A stretch of 64,000 bases of DNA from CAZCVI01 sp964502145 (GTDB taxonomy: Bacteria > Acidobacteriota > Aminicenantia > UBA2199). Of this stretch, positions 1 through 7,760 are shown piece by piece. How positions within the stretch are numbered: position 1 is the first letter of the stretch; each line of letters starts with the position of its first letter. Location of the stretch: contig CAZCVI010000002.1 of the NCBI GenBank assembly GCA_964502145.1, forward strand, positions 1 to 64,000, in the 5' to 3' direction. A model generated the notes under the pieces. It ran no database searches and was not told where the DNA came from. It worked only from the letters and a program-made list of their open reading frames with translations. The translations under genes and the position numbers were made by a program.

Positions 1-640
1 ATTGTCCCTTGTTGGACAAAATTGTCCGCCATCGGTCATCCATGACTGAAAATCGGTCAAAATGATACGAATTTGCACTGAATTCTATCTAAATCAGTCA
101 ACGATGTCCCTCCGAGGGTCATCGTTGACCCTTTGAGGAAAAATTTACATGAAAATCGGTCATCGTTTACCCTATTTGCACTTTTTTGTCTCTAATTCAG
201 TCATCACTGACCCTAATTCACTTGCGAATCAGGCTGGAGGGCAAAATTTCCGGAAAATCGGGGAATTTATTTACAAATGAGCACACTAATCAATCGTTTT
301 GGTGTAAGGTTTTCCGTAACTGCCAAGATTTGGCTTTTTGCTCAGGCAATACGCTGCCTGACTTAAGCCACTCTTTTCTCAGCATAAAAAGGCTGAAAGC
401 ATTGTGTGATAAGGATTATATAGATCATTTAGGATCGTGTGGACTCGTTTTGTTCCTTTGTAAGCTTGATTTGATCTTAAGTGGACTTGTTTTGTTTCCG
501 TGTGGACTCTCTGCATCTCTGAGTAAAATGTTTTTACTTCTGTGTGGACTTGTTAGGTCCCCGGGCGGACTCTCCACACTGTTCTGTGGGCCAGCTATAT
601 CATGTTGCCTTCATATTTAAAATTGAGAAAGAGTAGTGTC
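1..640. repeat. Intergenic region of degenerate short repeats
   Basis: No convincing gene. The first 220 bases repeat variants of CGGTCATC, CAGTCA and TGACCCT, including a perfect inverted repeat AGGGTCA-TCGT-TGACCCT at 115-132. From about 435 to 575 variants of GTGTGGACTYGTTTTGTT recur four to five times (near 435, 480, 500, 541 and a decayed copy near 562). An open frame of 144 codons crosses this stretch but its protein is only a low-complexity reading of the repeats and has no ribosome binding site, so I do not call it. The function of the repeats is unknown. Confidence 0.6.
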
Positions 641-656
641 CGTTGGAGGTACAGTT

Positions 657-690
657 GGCGATGAATCCAGGGCAGCCTGGATTCATCGCC
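657..690. repeat. Perfect hairpin, 15-bp stem, 4-nt loop
   Basis: GGCGATGAATCCAGG, loop GCAG, then the exact reverse complement. It forms one end of the larger modular hairpin element that follows, and its arm resembles the flank of the 20.4-kb copy (CTTGGCAGTGAATCCAGG). Confidence 0.8.
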
Positions 691-704
691 AAGTTTCAGA
701 AAAA

Positions 705-870
705 ACTGGACTATCTGGACATACTGGACTATCTGGACATACTGGACTTCACAAAACCGTTGATTTTTCCAGCTTGTCCAGTAAGTCCAGTATGTCCAGA
801 TAGTCCAGCGTGCCACGGTTATCCGTGGCTCTTTTTAAAACTTGGCGGTGGATTTAAGGCAGGATCACGT
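705..870. repeat. Dispersed modular hairpin element, copy 1
   Basis: Five tandem 9-mers alternate ACTGGACTA and TCTGGACAT (705-749). After an 18-nt A/T-rich gap the reverse-complement arm follows. Bases 724-749 and 783-808 are a perfect 26-bp inverted repeat. The right flank carries CTTGGCGGTGGATTTAAGG, similar to flanks of the copies near 13.5 and 20.4 kb. A protein frame rich in WTYWT exists on the minus strand but only reflects the 9-nt period. Probably a non-coding element; function unknown. Confidence 0.75.
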
Positions 871-871
871 G

Positions 872-900
872 TTGACATTGTCTAAAAAAATGGCTAATAT
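872..900 (+). promoter_or_regulatory. Promoter of the YcgN-like gene, predicted leaderless
   Basis: TTGACA at 872-877, 17-nt spacer, TAATAT at 895-900. The expected transcription start, about 7 nt after the -10 box, falls on the A of the start codon at 907. There is no Shine-Dalgarno sequence before this ATG, which agrees with a leaderless transcript. Confidence 0.6.
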
Positions 901-906
901 TAAACC

Positions 907-1347
907 ATGCCAATCACTCCTTTTTGGAAAACTAAAACTTTTGCCCAGATGACCCGCCCAGAATGGGAATCCCTCTGCGATGGTTGCGGTAAATGTTGTT
1001 TGTTCAAATTGAAGGGTACGGGAGAGTATGAGACTCTATATACAAAGGTGTGTTGTTATATGCTGAATATCGAAACCTGCCGCTGTAAATCCTACTGGCA
1101 ACGCCAAACCACGGTTTCGACCTGTTTGGTATTAACACCGGAACGATTGGAAGAGTTTTTATGGTTACCGAAAACATGCGCCTACCGCCTCGTCTCTGAA
1201 GGCAAAGACTTACCGGATTGGCATCACTTGGTTTGTGGCGACCGCGAAACTATTCACCGCCTGGGCTATTCAGTTAAAGCCAAAGTCATCTCCTCGGAAT
1301 TCGTCCACCCAAAACAACTACCGGATTTTATCGTGGATTGGCAATAA
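907..1347 (+). CDS. YcgN/UPF0260-type cysteine cluster protein
   Basis: A 146-residue soluble protein. It has the hallmark CDGCGKCC cluster at about residues 24-31, then KVCCYML and a CRCKSY motif near residue 58, and further Cys in TCLVLTPERL, KTCAYRL and HLVCGDRE. This matches the YkgJ/YcgN (CxxCxxCC) family, thought to bind a metal or Fe-S centre; its molecular role is not established. Length (about 145) is normal for the UPF0260 branch, so it looks intact. It stands alone: non-coding repeats lie upstream and a peptide gene with its own promoter downstream. The ATG at 907 is the only sensible start and has no ribosome binding site. Family call is strong, function unknown. Confidence 0.88.
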   Translation: MPITPFWKTKTFAQMTRPEWESLCDGCGKCCLFKLKGTGEYETLYTKVCCYMLNIETCRCKSYWQRQTTVSTCLVLTPERLEEFLWLPKTCAYRLVSEGKDLPDWHHLVCGDRETIHRLGYSVKAKVISSEFVHPKQLPDFIVDWQ

Positions 1348-1514
1348 AAAACGTTAACCACGAACCACACGAAAAAAAAGTAATTCACACTTCCAACTTG
1401 ACAGGTAAAAAATACCACTTGGGTGCTTTTAGTACTTCGAATAGAGGAATTAACCACTGGTTTTCACCAGCGCTTAGGCAGATACAATAATTTTTACTTT
1501 TATTTATTTTATTC

Positions 1515-1544
1515 TTGACAAATATGTGTCTTTTGTTTTATTAT
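1515..1544 (+). promoter_or_regulatory. Promoter of the lanthipeptide precursor
   Basis: TTGACA at 1515-1520, 18-nt spacer, TATTAT at 1539-1544 (6/6 and 5/6 matches to the sigma-70-type consensus). It sits about 50 nt before the start codon, in an AT-rich stretch. Confidence 0.6.
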
Positions 1545-1594
1545 TAAACCGTAATTTTTTGACCTACGAAACCATAAGAAAAGGAGAAGTAAGC

Positions 1595-1858
1595 ATGAAA
1601 ACAAAAAAATTAGTAAAGAAGCTACAATTCAAAAAAGAAACCGTTTCAAACCTCGATTCTGGGCAAATGAATGGGGTCATTGGAGGTCGGCCATGGACGG
1701 ACACTTGCACGGCTGTTTGTTCAAAAGTAACGTGGTGTACCTGCTTCACAACGTGTGACACGGTTAACCCGACAATCTGTACGAATCCAAATTACTGTAC
1801 TCCAACGGGAAATTATTGTCCTTCCGATACATGCACCGTAGGGCAATATTGTGAATAA
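1595..1858 (+). CDS. Orphan class I lanthipeptide-like precursor peptide
   Basis: An 87-residue peptide. The first 30 or so residues form a Lys-rich leader (MKTKKLVKKLQFKKETVSNL) that ends in a Gly-Gly site (NGVIGG), the pattern of class I lanthipeptide precursors of Bacteroidota and related phyla. The remaining core of about 56 residues carries 10 Cys and many Thr/Ser in short TC, CTC, TTC and YC motifs, suited to thioether rings or to dense disulfides. The start at 1595 is set by AAGGAG at 1581-1586; an in-frame ATG at 1526 has no such site. No LanB, LanC, LanM, protease or transporter lies within the window, so the modifying enzymes must be encoded elsewhere or the peptide is used unmodified. 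A strong terminator follows: a monocistronic unit. Confidence 0.75.
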   Translation: MKTKKLVKKLQFKKETVSNLDSGQMNGVIGGRPWTDTCTAVCSKVTWCTCFTTCDTVNPTICTNPNYCTPTGNYCPSDTCTVGQYCE

Positions 1859-1916
1859 TGAATAGAATCTTGTGTCTGGTTTAATTTTAACTTCAAATCA
1901 GTACCTAAAAATCTTT

Positions 1917-1955
1917 GGGCCACCTTTCCTTCAAGAAAGGTGGCCCGTTTTTTTT
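1917..1955 (+). terminator. Rho-independent terminator of the peptide gene
   Basis: GGGCCACCTTTC, loop CTTCAA, GAAAGGTGGCCC: a perfect 12-bp stem followed by G and eight T. It ends the 1595-1858 transcript. Confidence 0.92.
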
Positions 1956-2017
1956 CCAGATGCCCACTACTTCCCAATTAGGTAAGCACGCGTCCCGTCC
2001 ATAATGAATAAAATGAT

Positions 2018-3484
2018 TTAATCCAACCGGTAATTGGGGGATTCCTCGGTGATGATCACGTCATGCACATGACTCTCTCGCAATGAAGCACTGGTAATCC
2101 GAATAAATTTACTGTTTAAACGCAATTGCTCAATCGTCTTGTTGCCAGTTAACCCCATTCCGGCTCGAACACCACCAATCAATAGTGGAATGAGATTCAT
2201 CACACTACCGCGATAGGGCACACGCCCCTCAATCCCTTCAGGTACTAACTTGGATTCAGAAAATTCATCCTCCTGAAAGTACCGATCCTTGCTTCCCGCT
2301 TTCATGGCCGCAATCGACCCCATACCACGGTATTTTTTATAAGAACGACCTTGATAAATAATAAGTTCCCCGGGACTTTCATCGGTTCCAGCCAATAAGG
2401 ACCCCAACATCACGGAATTGGCCCCGGCAGCCAAGGCTTTGGTAATATCGCCGGAAAACTTTATGCCACCATCGGCAATAATCGGAACTTTGTTGTCCAC
2501 GGCTTTGGCTACTTCCAAAATAGCGGTGATTTGCGGCATTCCTGCGCCAGTGACCATACGGGTAGTACAAATGGAACCGGGTCCAATACCGACTTTAATG
2601 GCATCCACGCCCAAATCCATCAATTGCCGGGCTGCTTCAGCAGTGGCAATATTGCCAGCCACCAATTCCAACTCCGGGTATTTCTCCCGGACCTTTTTGA
2701 TGGTGTCCAATACTTTCCGGGAATGACCATGAGAGGTGTCCACGACAATCACATCGACATTGGCAGCCATTAAAGCAGCTACCCGTTCCATGGTGTCAAC
2801 TGCTGTACCCACGGCTGCTCCGACCAATAGGTGCCCCATCTTGTCCTTGGAAGCGGTGGGATATTTCTGGGTTTTTTGAATATCTTTTAAGGTGATCAAC
2901 CCCTTTAAATAATTATCCTTGTCCACCACGGGCAACTTCTCTATCTTGTTGATGTGCAATAAATGCTTGGCCTCTTCCATGGAAATATCTTCCCTGGCGG
3001 TAATCAAATGCTCGGAAGTCATAAAATCCCGGATCAATTCCTTGGCATGTTTGGTAAACCGGATATCGCGGTTGGTCAAGATACCTTGCAACTTGCCCTG
3101 CTCATCGACAATAGGTAAACCAGAAATACCTTTCTCCTTGACCAATTGCAAGGCTTCATAGATTTTATTTTCGGGTCGTAACGTGATGGGATTGACGATC
3201 ATACCGGATTCAGAACGTTTCACGCGCCGTACTTCTTCGGCTTGGTCTGGGATAGACAGGTTCTTGTGAATAATGGCAATGCCACCCAACTGGGCCATAG
3301 CAATGGCCATCTCATGCTCGGAAACGGTATCCATGGCGGCTGATACCAGGGGAGTTTGAATCCGCGTGTGCCGCGTAAATTGAGTGCTGGTATCGACTTC
3401 ATTGGGAATAACCTCGGAATAACCGGGAACCAGAAGAACATCGTCAAAGGTTAAGCCAATGCCGGGAAAAAACTTGTCGTCCAT
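2018..3484 (-). CDS. guaB: Inosine-5'-monophosphate dehydrogenase
   Basis: 488 residues, the usual length. Catalyses NAD-dependent oxidation of IMP to XMP, the committed step of GMP synthesis, in the cytosol. The TIM barrel opens with LTFDDVLLVPGYSEV; a Bateman module of two CBS domains is inserted at about residues 95-205; the catalytic loop GPGSICTTR places the nucleophilic Cys at about residue 305; the IADGGIKFSGD and GSLLAGTDE phosphate-binding segments and the YRGMGS flap are intact. The start at 3484 follows AGGAG with normal spacing. It lies 63 nt downstream of secA on the same strand and may share its transcript; I see no strong terminator between them. Confidence 0.98.
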   Translation of the reverse strand: MDDKFFPGIGLTFDDVLLVPGYSEVIPNEVDTSTQFTRHTRIQTPLVSAAMDTVSEHEMAIAMAQLGGIAIIHKNLSIPDQAEEVRRVKRSESGMIVNPITLRPENKIYEALQLVKEKGISGLPIVDEQGKLQGILTNRDIRFTKHAKELIRDFMTSEHLITAREDISMEEAKHLLHINKIEKLPVVDKDNYLKGLITLKDIQKTQKYPTASKDKMGHLLVGAAVGTAVDTMERVAALMAANVDVIVVDTSHGHSRKVLDTIKKVREKYPELELVAGNIATAEAARQLMDLGVDAIKVGIGPGSICTTRMVTGAGMPQITAILEVAKAVDNKVPIIADGGIKFSGDITKALAAGANSVMLGSLLAGTDESPGELIIYQGRSYKKYRGMGSIAAMKAGSKDRYFQEDEFSESKLVPEGIEGRVPYRGSVMNLIPLLIGGVRAGMGLTGNKTIEQLRLNSKFIRITSASLRESHVHDVIITEESPNYRLD

Positions 3485-3547
3485 GTATATCTCCTATGAT
3501 TAATATGATTAATACGTCATTTTTTTGTTTTTATCTTTATGATATGC

Positions 3548-6127
3548 TTATTTTTTGTGTTTCTTGCGGTTCCCACCGGGCATCTTGGCAGAGGGTTTTG
3601 ACATGTGTACTTTTTTCTTGTTCTTCCAGTTCTCCATATCCTCTTCTTTGGGAGGCTGTAATAAAAAGAGGAAACGCACGACTTCTTCGTCAATCCGATT
3701 CTGCAACGCCTCGAACAAGTTAAAACTCTCTTTTTTATACTCGATTAACGGATCTTTCTGGGCATATCCACGCAAACCAATGCCCTCTTTTAAATGATCC
3801 ACATTTAAAAGATGGTCTTTCCACTGGGTATCGATTTTTTGCAGCATGATATTACGTTCCAAATCCCGCATCATCTCGGGTCCAAAACTTTCTTCTTTAA
3901 CATTATATACTTTTTTAATGTGGTTCTGAATGGTGTCTTTAAGTTCATAGAGTCCCATTTCGGTATAATCGGCGGGAAGAAAGGTCAGGATATCTATGCC
4001 AAATTGCGATAATATTTCCTTGTGCAAGGGATTAAATTCCCATTTATCGGGGTCCAACTTCTCATCAAAATAAGTATCAAAAATGTCCTCGAAAATATCA
4101 TCGATCAATTGTACAATATCTTCCTTGATGTTTTTGCCCAGCAGCATATTCTTGCGTTGGGTATAAACGGTTTTACGTTGCATGTTCATGACATCATCGT
4201 ATTCCAAGAGGTGTTTTCTCATGGAGAAGTTCTGGCTTTCAATCTGCTTTTGAGCATTTTCAATGGCTTTTGAGACAAACCGGTTCTCAATAGGCACACC
4301 ATCACTCATTCCGACTCTAACCAGCAGATTCTTAATCCGATCACTGCCAAGAATTTTCATCAGATCATCTTCCAACGAGATATAAAACCGCGAGGAACCG
4401 GGGTCACCTTGTCGACCAGATCGACCGCGTAACTGGTTATCAATACGCCGCGCTTCGTGCCGTTCAGTACCCAGAATATGTAATCCACCGAGTTTTAACA
4501 CTTCCTCATGTTCTCGTTTAGATGTTTCTAACGCTTCTTTTTCCGCTTCTTCACGAACGATGGGGGGAGCGGTTTCCAGGGAGTACCCTTTTCTTTTTAA
4601 GATATCTTTGGTTATGGCCGTAGGATTGCCACCCAGGAGAATGTCTGTACCACGACCGGCCATATTGGTGGCGATAGTCACTGCGGCAACACGCCCGGCT
4701 TGGGCCACGATGTCTGCTTCAACATCATGAAACTTGGCATTCAACACGACATGGGGCACTTTCTCCTTTTTTAAATGACGGCTGACCAATTCGGAATTCT
4801 CAATGGAAATCGTACCCACCAACACGGGTTGTCCTTTTTCATGCAATTGTTTGATCTCTTCGACCACTGCATGCCACTTCTCTTCCTTGCTGCCAAAAAT
4901 AATATCGGGAAACTCGGTGCGGATCAGAGTTTGGTTGGTAGGAATTTCGATTACGGGCAAACGGTAGATAGAGTAAAACTCCTCGGCTTCAGTAGCGGCA
5001 GTACCGGTCATACCGGCCAGCTTTTTGTACATGCGGAAGAGGTTCTGAAAAGTAATGGTGGCAAAAGTTTGCGACTCTTGTTCGATACGGACATTCTCCT
5101 TGGCCTCCAATGCCTGGTGCAATCCGTCAGAGAAACGTCGTCCAGGCATCATACGCCCGGTAAACTCATCCACAATGACCACCTGGTTCTCATTGACGAG
5201 ATAATCCACATCCCGTGCAAATAACAGATGGGCTTTCATGGATTGATAAATCTGGTGCAAGGTATCCATGTTGGACAGATCGTACAGATTCTCCACTCTG
5301 AAGAATTTTTCCGCCTCGGTAATCCCTAATTCTGTCAATACCACGGTCCGGGACTTTTCGTCCAGTTCATAATGGGTCTTGTCCTGTTTGATGCGTTTGA
5401 CAAAATCATTCACTGTATAATAAAACGAGGTGGATTCATTGGTGGAACCAGAGATGATCAGGGGGGTTCTGGCCTCGTCAATCAAGATGGAATCGACTTC
5501 GTCCACGATGGCGAAGTTGAATTCACGCTGGGTCAGATCTTCCATTTGGAATTTCATGTTGTCCCGCAGGTAATCGAAGCCGAATTCGTTGTTGGTGCCA
5601 TAGGTAATATCACAATTATAGGCGACCTGTCGTTCGGCATCATCCATGGCGTGTTGAATGACGCCCACGGAGAGTCCCAAGAACCTGTATATTTGCCCCA
5701 TCCAGGCCGAGTCACGACTGGCCAGATAATCATTAACTGTGACTACATGCACACCCTTGCCATCCAATGCATTTAAATATCCCGCCAGGGTAGCGACCAA
5801 GGTTTTACCTTCACCGGTTTTCATTTCCGCGATCTGACCCCGGTGCAACACGATACCACCGATCAATTGCACATCAAAATGACGCATGTTTAAAACCCGT
5901 TTTCCCGTTTCTCTGACCACGGCAAAAGCTTCTACCAGGAGATCGTCCAAGGTCTCGCCTTTTTTAAGCCGTTCTTTAAAGAGATTGGTATAGGCTTTTA
6001 ATTCATCGTCGGACAGTTTTGCCATTTGGGGTTCAAGGCAGTTGACTGCCTCCACCAATGGCGCCATTTTCTTTAAGTCACGATCATTACTCGTTCCAAA
6101 TATTTTTTTAATTATATATTTAATCAT
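3548..6127 (-). CDS. secA: Preprotein translocase ATPase SecA
   Basis: 859 residues; the motor that drives unfolded preproteins through SecYEG at the inner membrane. Visible features: Walker A in MKTGEGKTLVATL at about residue 102-112, DEVDSILIDEARTPL at about 210, the preprotein cross-linking domain, AGMTGTAATEAEEFY, the second motor domain with NMAGRGTDILLGGN and RGRSGRQGDPGSS, then helical wing and scaffold domains. The C-terminus is a short basic tail (GGNRKKHKK) without the Cys/His zinc finger of the SecB-binding type. MIKYIIKKIFGTSNDR matches the family N-terminus, so ATG 6127 is right, yet no Shine-Dalgarno precedes it; a -10 box only about 10 nt upstream suggests a nearly leaderless mRNA. 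Confidence 0.98.
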   Translation of the reverse strand: MIKYIIKKIFGTSNDRDLKKMAPLVEAVNCLEPQMAKLSDDELKAYTNLFKERLKKGETLDDLLVEAFAVVRETGKRVLNMRHFDVQLIGGIVLHRGQIAEMKTGEGKTLVATLAGYLNALDGKGVHVVTVNDYLASRDSAWMGQIYRFLGLSVGVIQHAMDDAERQVAYNCDITYGTNNEFGFDYLRDNMKFQMEDLTQREFNFAIVDEVDSILIDEARTPLIISGSTNESTSFYYTVNDFVKRIKQDKTHYELDEKSRTVVLTELGITEAEKFFRVENLYDLSNMDTLHQIYQSMKAHLLFARDVDYLVNENQVVIVDEFTGRMMPGRRFSDGLHQALEAKENVRIEQESQTFATITFQNLFRMYKKLAGMTGTAATEAEEFYSIYRLPVIEIPTNQTLIRTEFPDIIFGSKEEKWHAVVEEIKQLHEKGQPVLVGTISIENSELVSRHLKKEKVPHVVLNAKFHDVEADIVAQAGRVAAVTIATNMAGRGTDILLGGNPTAITKDILKRKGYSLETAPPIVREEAEKEALETSKREHEEVLKLGGLHILGTERHEARRIDNQLRGRSGRQGDPGSSRFYISLEDDLMKILGSDRIKNLLVRVGMSDGVPIENRFVSKAIENAQKQIESQNFSMRKHLLEYDDVMNMQRKTVYTQRKNMLLGKNIKEDIVQLIDDIFEDIFDTYFDEKLDPDKWEFNPLHKEILSQFGIDILTFLPADYTEMGLYELKDTIQNHIKKVYNVKEESFGPEMMRDLERNIMLQKIDTQWKDHLLNVDHLKEGIGLRGYAQKDPLIEYKKESFNLFEALQNRIDEEVVRFLFLLQPPKEEDMENWKNKKKVHMSKPSAKMPGGNRKKHKK

Positions 6128-6136
6128 AGTACATTT

Positions 6137-6164
6137 ATTATATCAAAAATATCAAAATAGGCAA
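6137..6164 (-). promoter_or_regulatory. secA promoter
   Basis: Read on the minus strand: TTGCCT (6164-6159), 16-nt spacer, TATAAT (6142-6137). Transcription would start around 6130, only a few bases before the ATG at 6127. Confidence 0.55.
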
Positions 6165-6270
6165 GATTGACAGAAAGAAAAGAAGTAAAGAACAGAAATG
6201 AGAAACGAAAGTAAGAAAAACTGAACCGCTGCAATCCGATGTCCCGCCACGGGCAGAAATTTTTTTGAAC

Positions 6271-6305
6271 CAGTAAAGCCTTTTATAAAGAGGCTTCTGT
6301 TTTTT
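6271..6305 (+). terminator. Isolated terminator-like hairpin
   Basis: CAGTAAAGCC and GGCTTCTG can pair around an A/T-rich loop and are followed by six T. No plus-strand gene precedes it between secA and the M23 gene, so it may end a short unannotated RNA, guard against read-through, or be chance. Confidence 0.35.
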
Positions 6306-6320
6306 AGGCAAAAAAAATGA

Positions 6321-6349
6321 TTGTCTTTATTGACGTTTTAGTGTATTAT
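6321..6349 (+). promoter_or_regulatory. Promoter of the M23 peptidase gene, predicted leaderless
   Basis: TTGTCT at 6321-6326, 17-nt spacer, TATTAT at 6344-6349. The predicted start of transcription (about 6355-6356) coincides with the ATG at 6355, which has no ribosome binding site. Confidence 0.5.
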
Positions 6350-6354
6350 GTCAG

Positions 6355-7725
6355 ATGGATCATTCAAAAGTAGCCAAAAATAAAAAAAAATCAATCGTAT
6401 TTCCATCTCTCTTTTTATCTTTTATTCTGGTTCTTTTTTACGCGGGGAGCCAGAACCGTCACCCGGGGAATGGAATCCAACACGGCGCGACGCTGTTAGA
6501 AGCGCAAAAGGCCCACGCTACCAAAGTAACTTCATGGCTGTGGAATGAATCTGTAGAAATACAAAAGTCGGTGAAGAAAGGGGATACCATCATTGATCTA
6601 TTGACTCAAGAAGGTATCAACCACCAACATGCCTATGATTTTTTTACGGCTGTTAAACCGGTCTACGATCTCAGACGCATCAGCGCGGGAAAGAATTTCC
6701 TCTTAACCCTTTCCGGCGACAAAACATTGATCAAAGGGATCAATTATCAGATTGATCAGGATTATTACCTGGATGTGCGGTTGGGGAAAAAAATGGAACT
6801 GGGCAATTATAAAGCCAAATTAGTAGCGATTCCCTATGACATGCGACGGGAATATCTTTCCGGTGTATTGGCGGAGGGTTCCTTGTTCGCGGCAATTCTC
6901 AAAGCGGGTGAAAAGCCTGAATTGGCCGATTTGATGGCTTCCCTGTACGAGTATGATGTGGATTTTAACCGGGATATCCGCAATAATGATTCCTTTTCAT
7001 TGGTCGTGGAAAAAATGTACCTGAAGGGTGAGTTTATCCGTTATGGCAATATCCTGGCGGCAGAATTTACGAACCGTGGAAAAGCGATCAAGGTGATCCG
7101 CTTTACTGACCCGGAAGGGAAAACAGCTTTTTATCATGCTGATGGTCGGTCGGTAAAGAAAATGTTTTTGCGTTGCCCGCTTCCTTTCATGCGGGTGACT
7201 TCCCGTTACGGTAATCGGATGCATCCTGTTTTGGGATACTCGGCCCAGCATAATGGTGTGGATATGTCCGCGCCTATTGGTACTCCGATCAAAGCAACCG
7301 CCTCCGGCATTGTTTGCGGCATGGGTTTTGATGGGGGAAGAGGAAGATATATCGCCATCCGTCATAATAACCAATACATCAGCAATTATTACCATCTCAG
7401 CGGATACCAGAAAGGTATTAAAACCGGTATGCGTGTAGATCAGTCCCAGATCATTGGTTTTGTGGGCAGCACAGGTTTATCCACTGGTCCCCATTTGCAC
7501 TATGGCATGCAAAAAAGCGGCAAGTTTCTCAATCCCCTGAGCCTCAATTCGCCGCCACAGGAGCCTCTTAAAGGGAAATATTTTAGCCAGTTCAAGCAAT
7601 ATTCGGCAAAGCTCTTTTTCTTACTTTCTGGCAGCAGGGTGGTGAAAATTCCCCAGGAGATTACGTCGGGAATTATCGGTGCTCCCAAAACACTCCCCAA
7701 AGGCTTAATAAATTATAGGTTATAA
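6355..7725 (+). CDS. M23 family metallopeptidase, membrane-anchored
   Basis: 456 residues. An N-terminal basic stretch and hydrophobic helix (about residues 14-30, VFPSLFLSFILVLFYAG) anchor or export it. A LysM/OapA-like periplasmic region follows, then a Peptidase_M23 (LytM) domain from about residue 270. Zinc ligands are visible: H299 and D303 in HNGVD, and H380/H382 in PHLHYG. Such proteins cut peptide cross-links in peptidoglycan (MepM-like DD-endopeptidases) and act in cell growth or division. Domain order and length match MepM-type proteins. About 60 residues follow the catalytic domain, with a basic end. It has no SD; the promoter suggests translation from the mRNA 5' end. The downstream exporter gene starts 35 nt later and may be cotranscribed. 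Confidence 0.93.
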   Translation: MDHSKVAKNKKKSIVFPSLFLSFILVLFYAGSQNRHPGNGIQHGATLLEAQKAHATKVTSWLWNESVEIQKSVKKGDTIIDLLTQEGINHQHAYDFFTAVKPVYDLRRISAGKNFLLTLSGDKTLIKGINYQIDQDYYLDVRLGKKMELGNYKAKLVAIPYDMRREYLSGVLAEGSLFAAILKAGEKPELADLMASLYEYDVDFNRDIRNNDSFSLVVEKMYLKGEFIRYGNILAAEFTNRGKAIKVIRFTDPEGKTAFYHADGRSVKKMFLRCPLPFMRVTSRYGNRMHPVLGYSAQHNGVDMSAPIGTPIKATASGIVCGMGFDGGRGRYIAIRHNNQYISNYYHLSGYQKGIKTGMRVDQSQIIGFVGSTGLSTGPHLHYGMQKSGKFLNPLSLNSPPQEPLKGKYFSQFKQYSAKLFFLLSGSRVVKIPQEITSGIIGAPKTLPKGLINYRL

Positions 7726-7760
7726 ATAGATATAATTTGGTCCGTTTCAGGGAGTGATCT

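Noticed and set aside
186..620. 144-codon frame on the plus strand
   Set aside because: It reads through degenerate GTGTGGACT repeats, has low-complexity composition and no ribosome binding site.
595..885. Frames rich in WTYWT or LDILDYLD on both strands
   Set aside because: They are translations of the 9-nt hairpin modules, not proteins.
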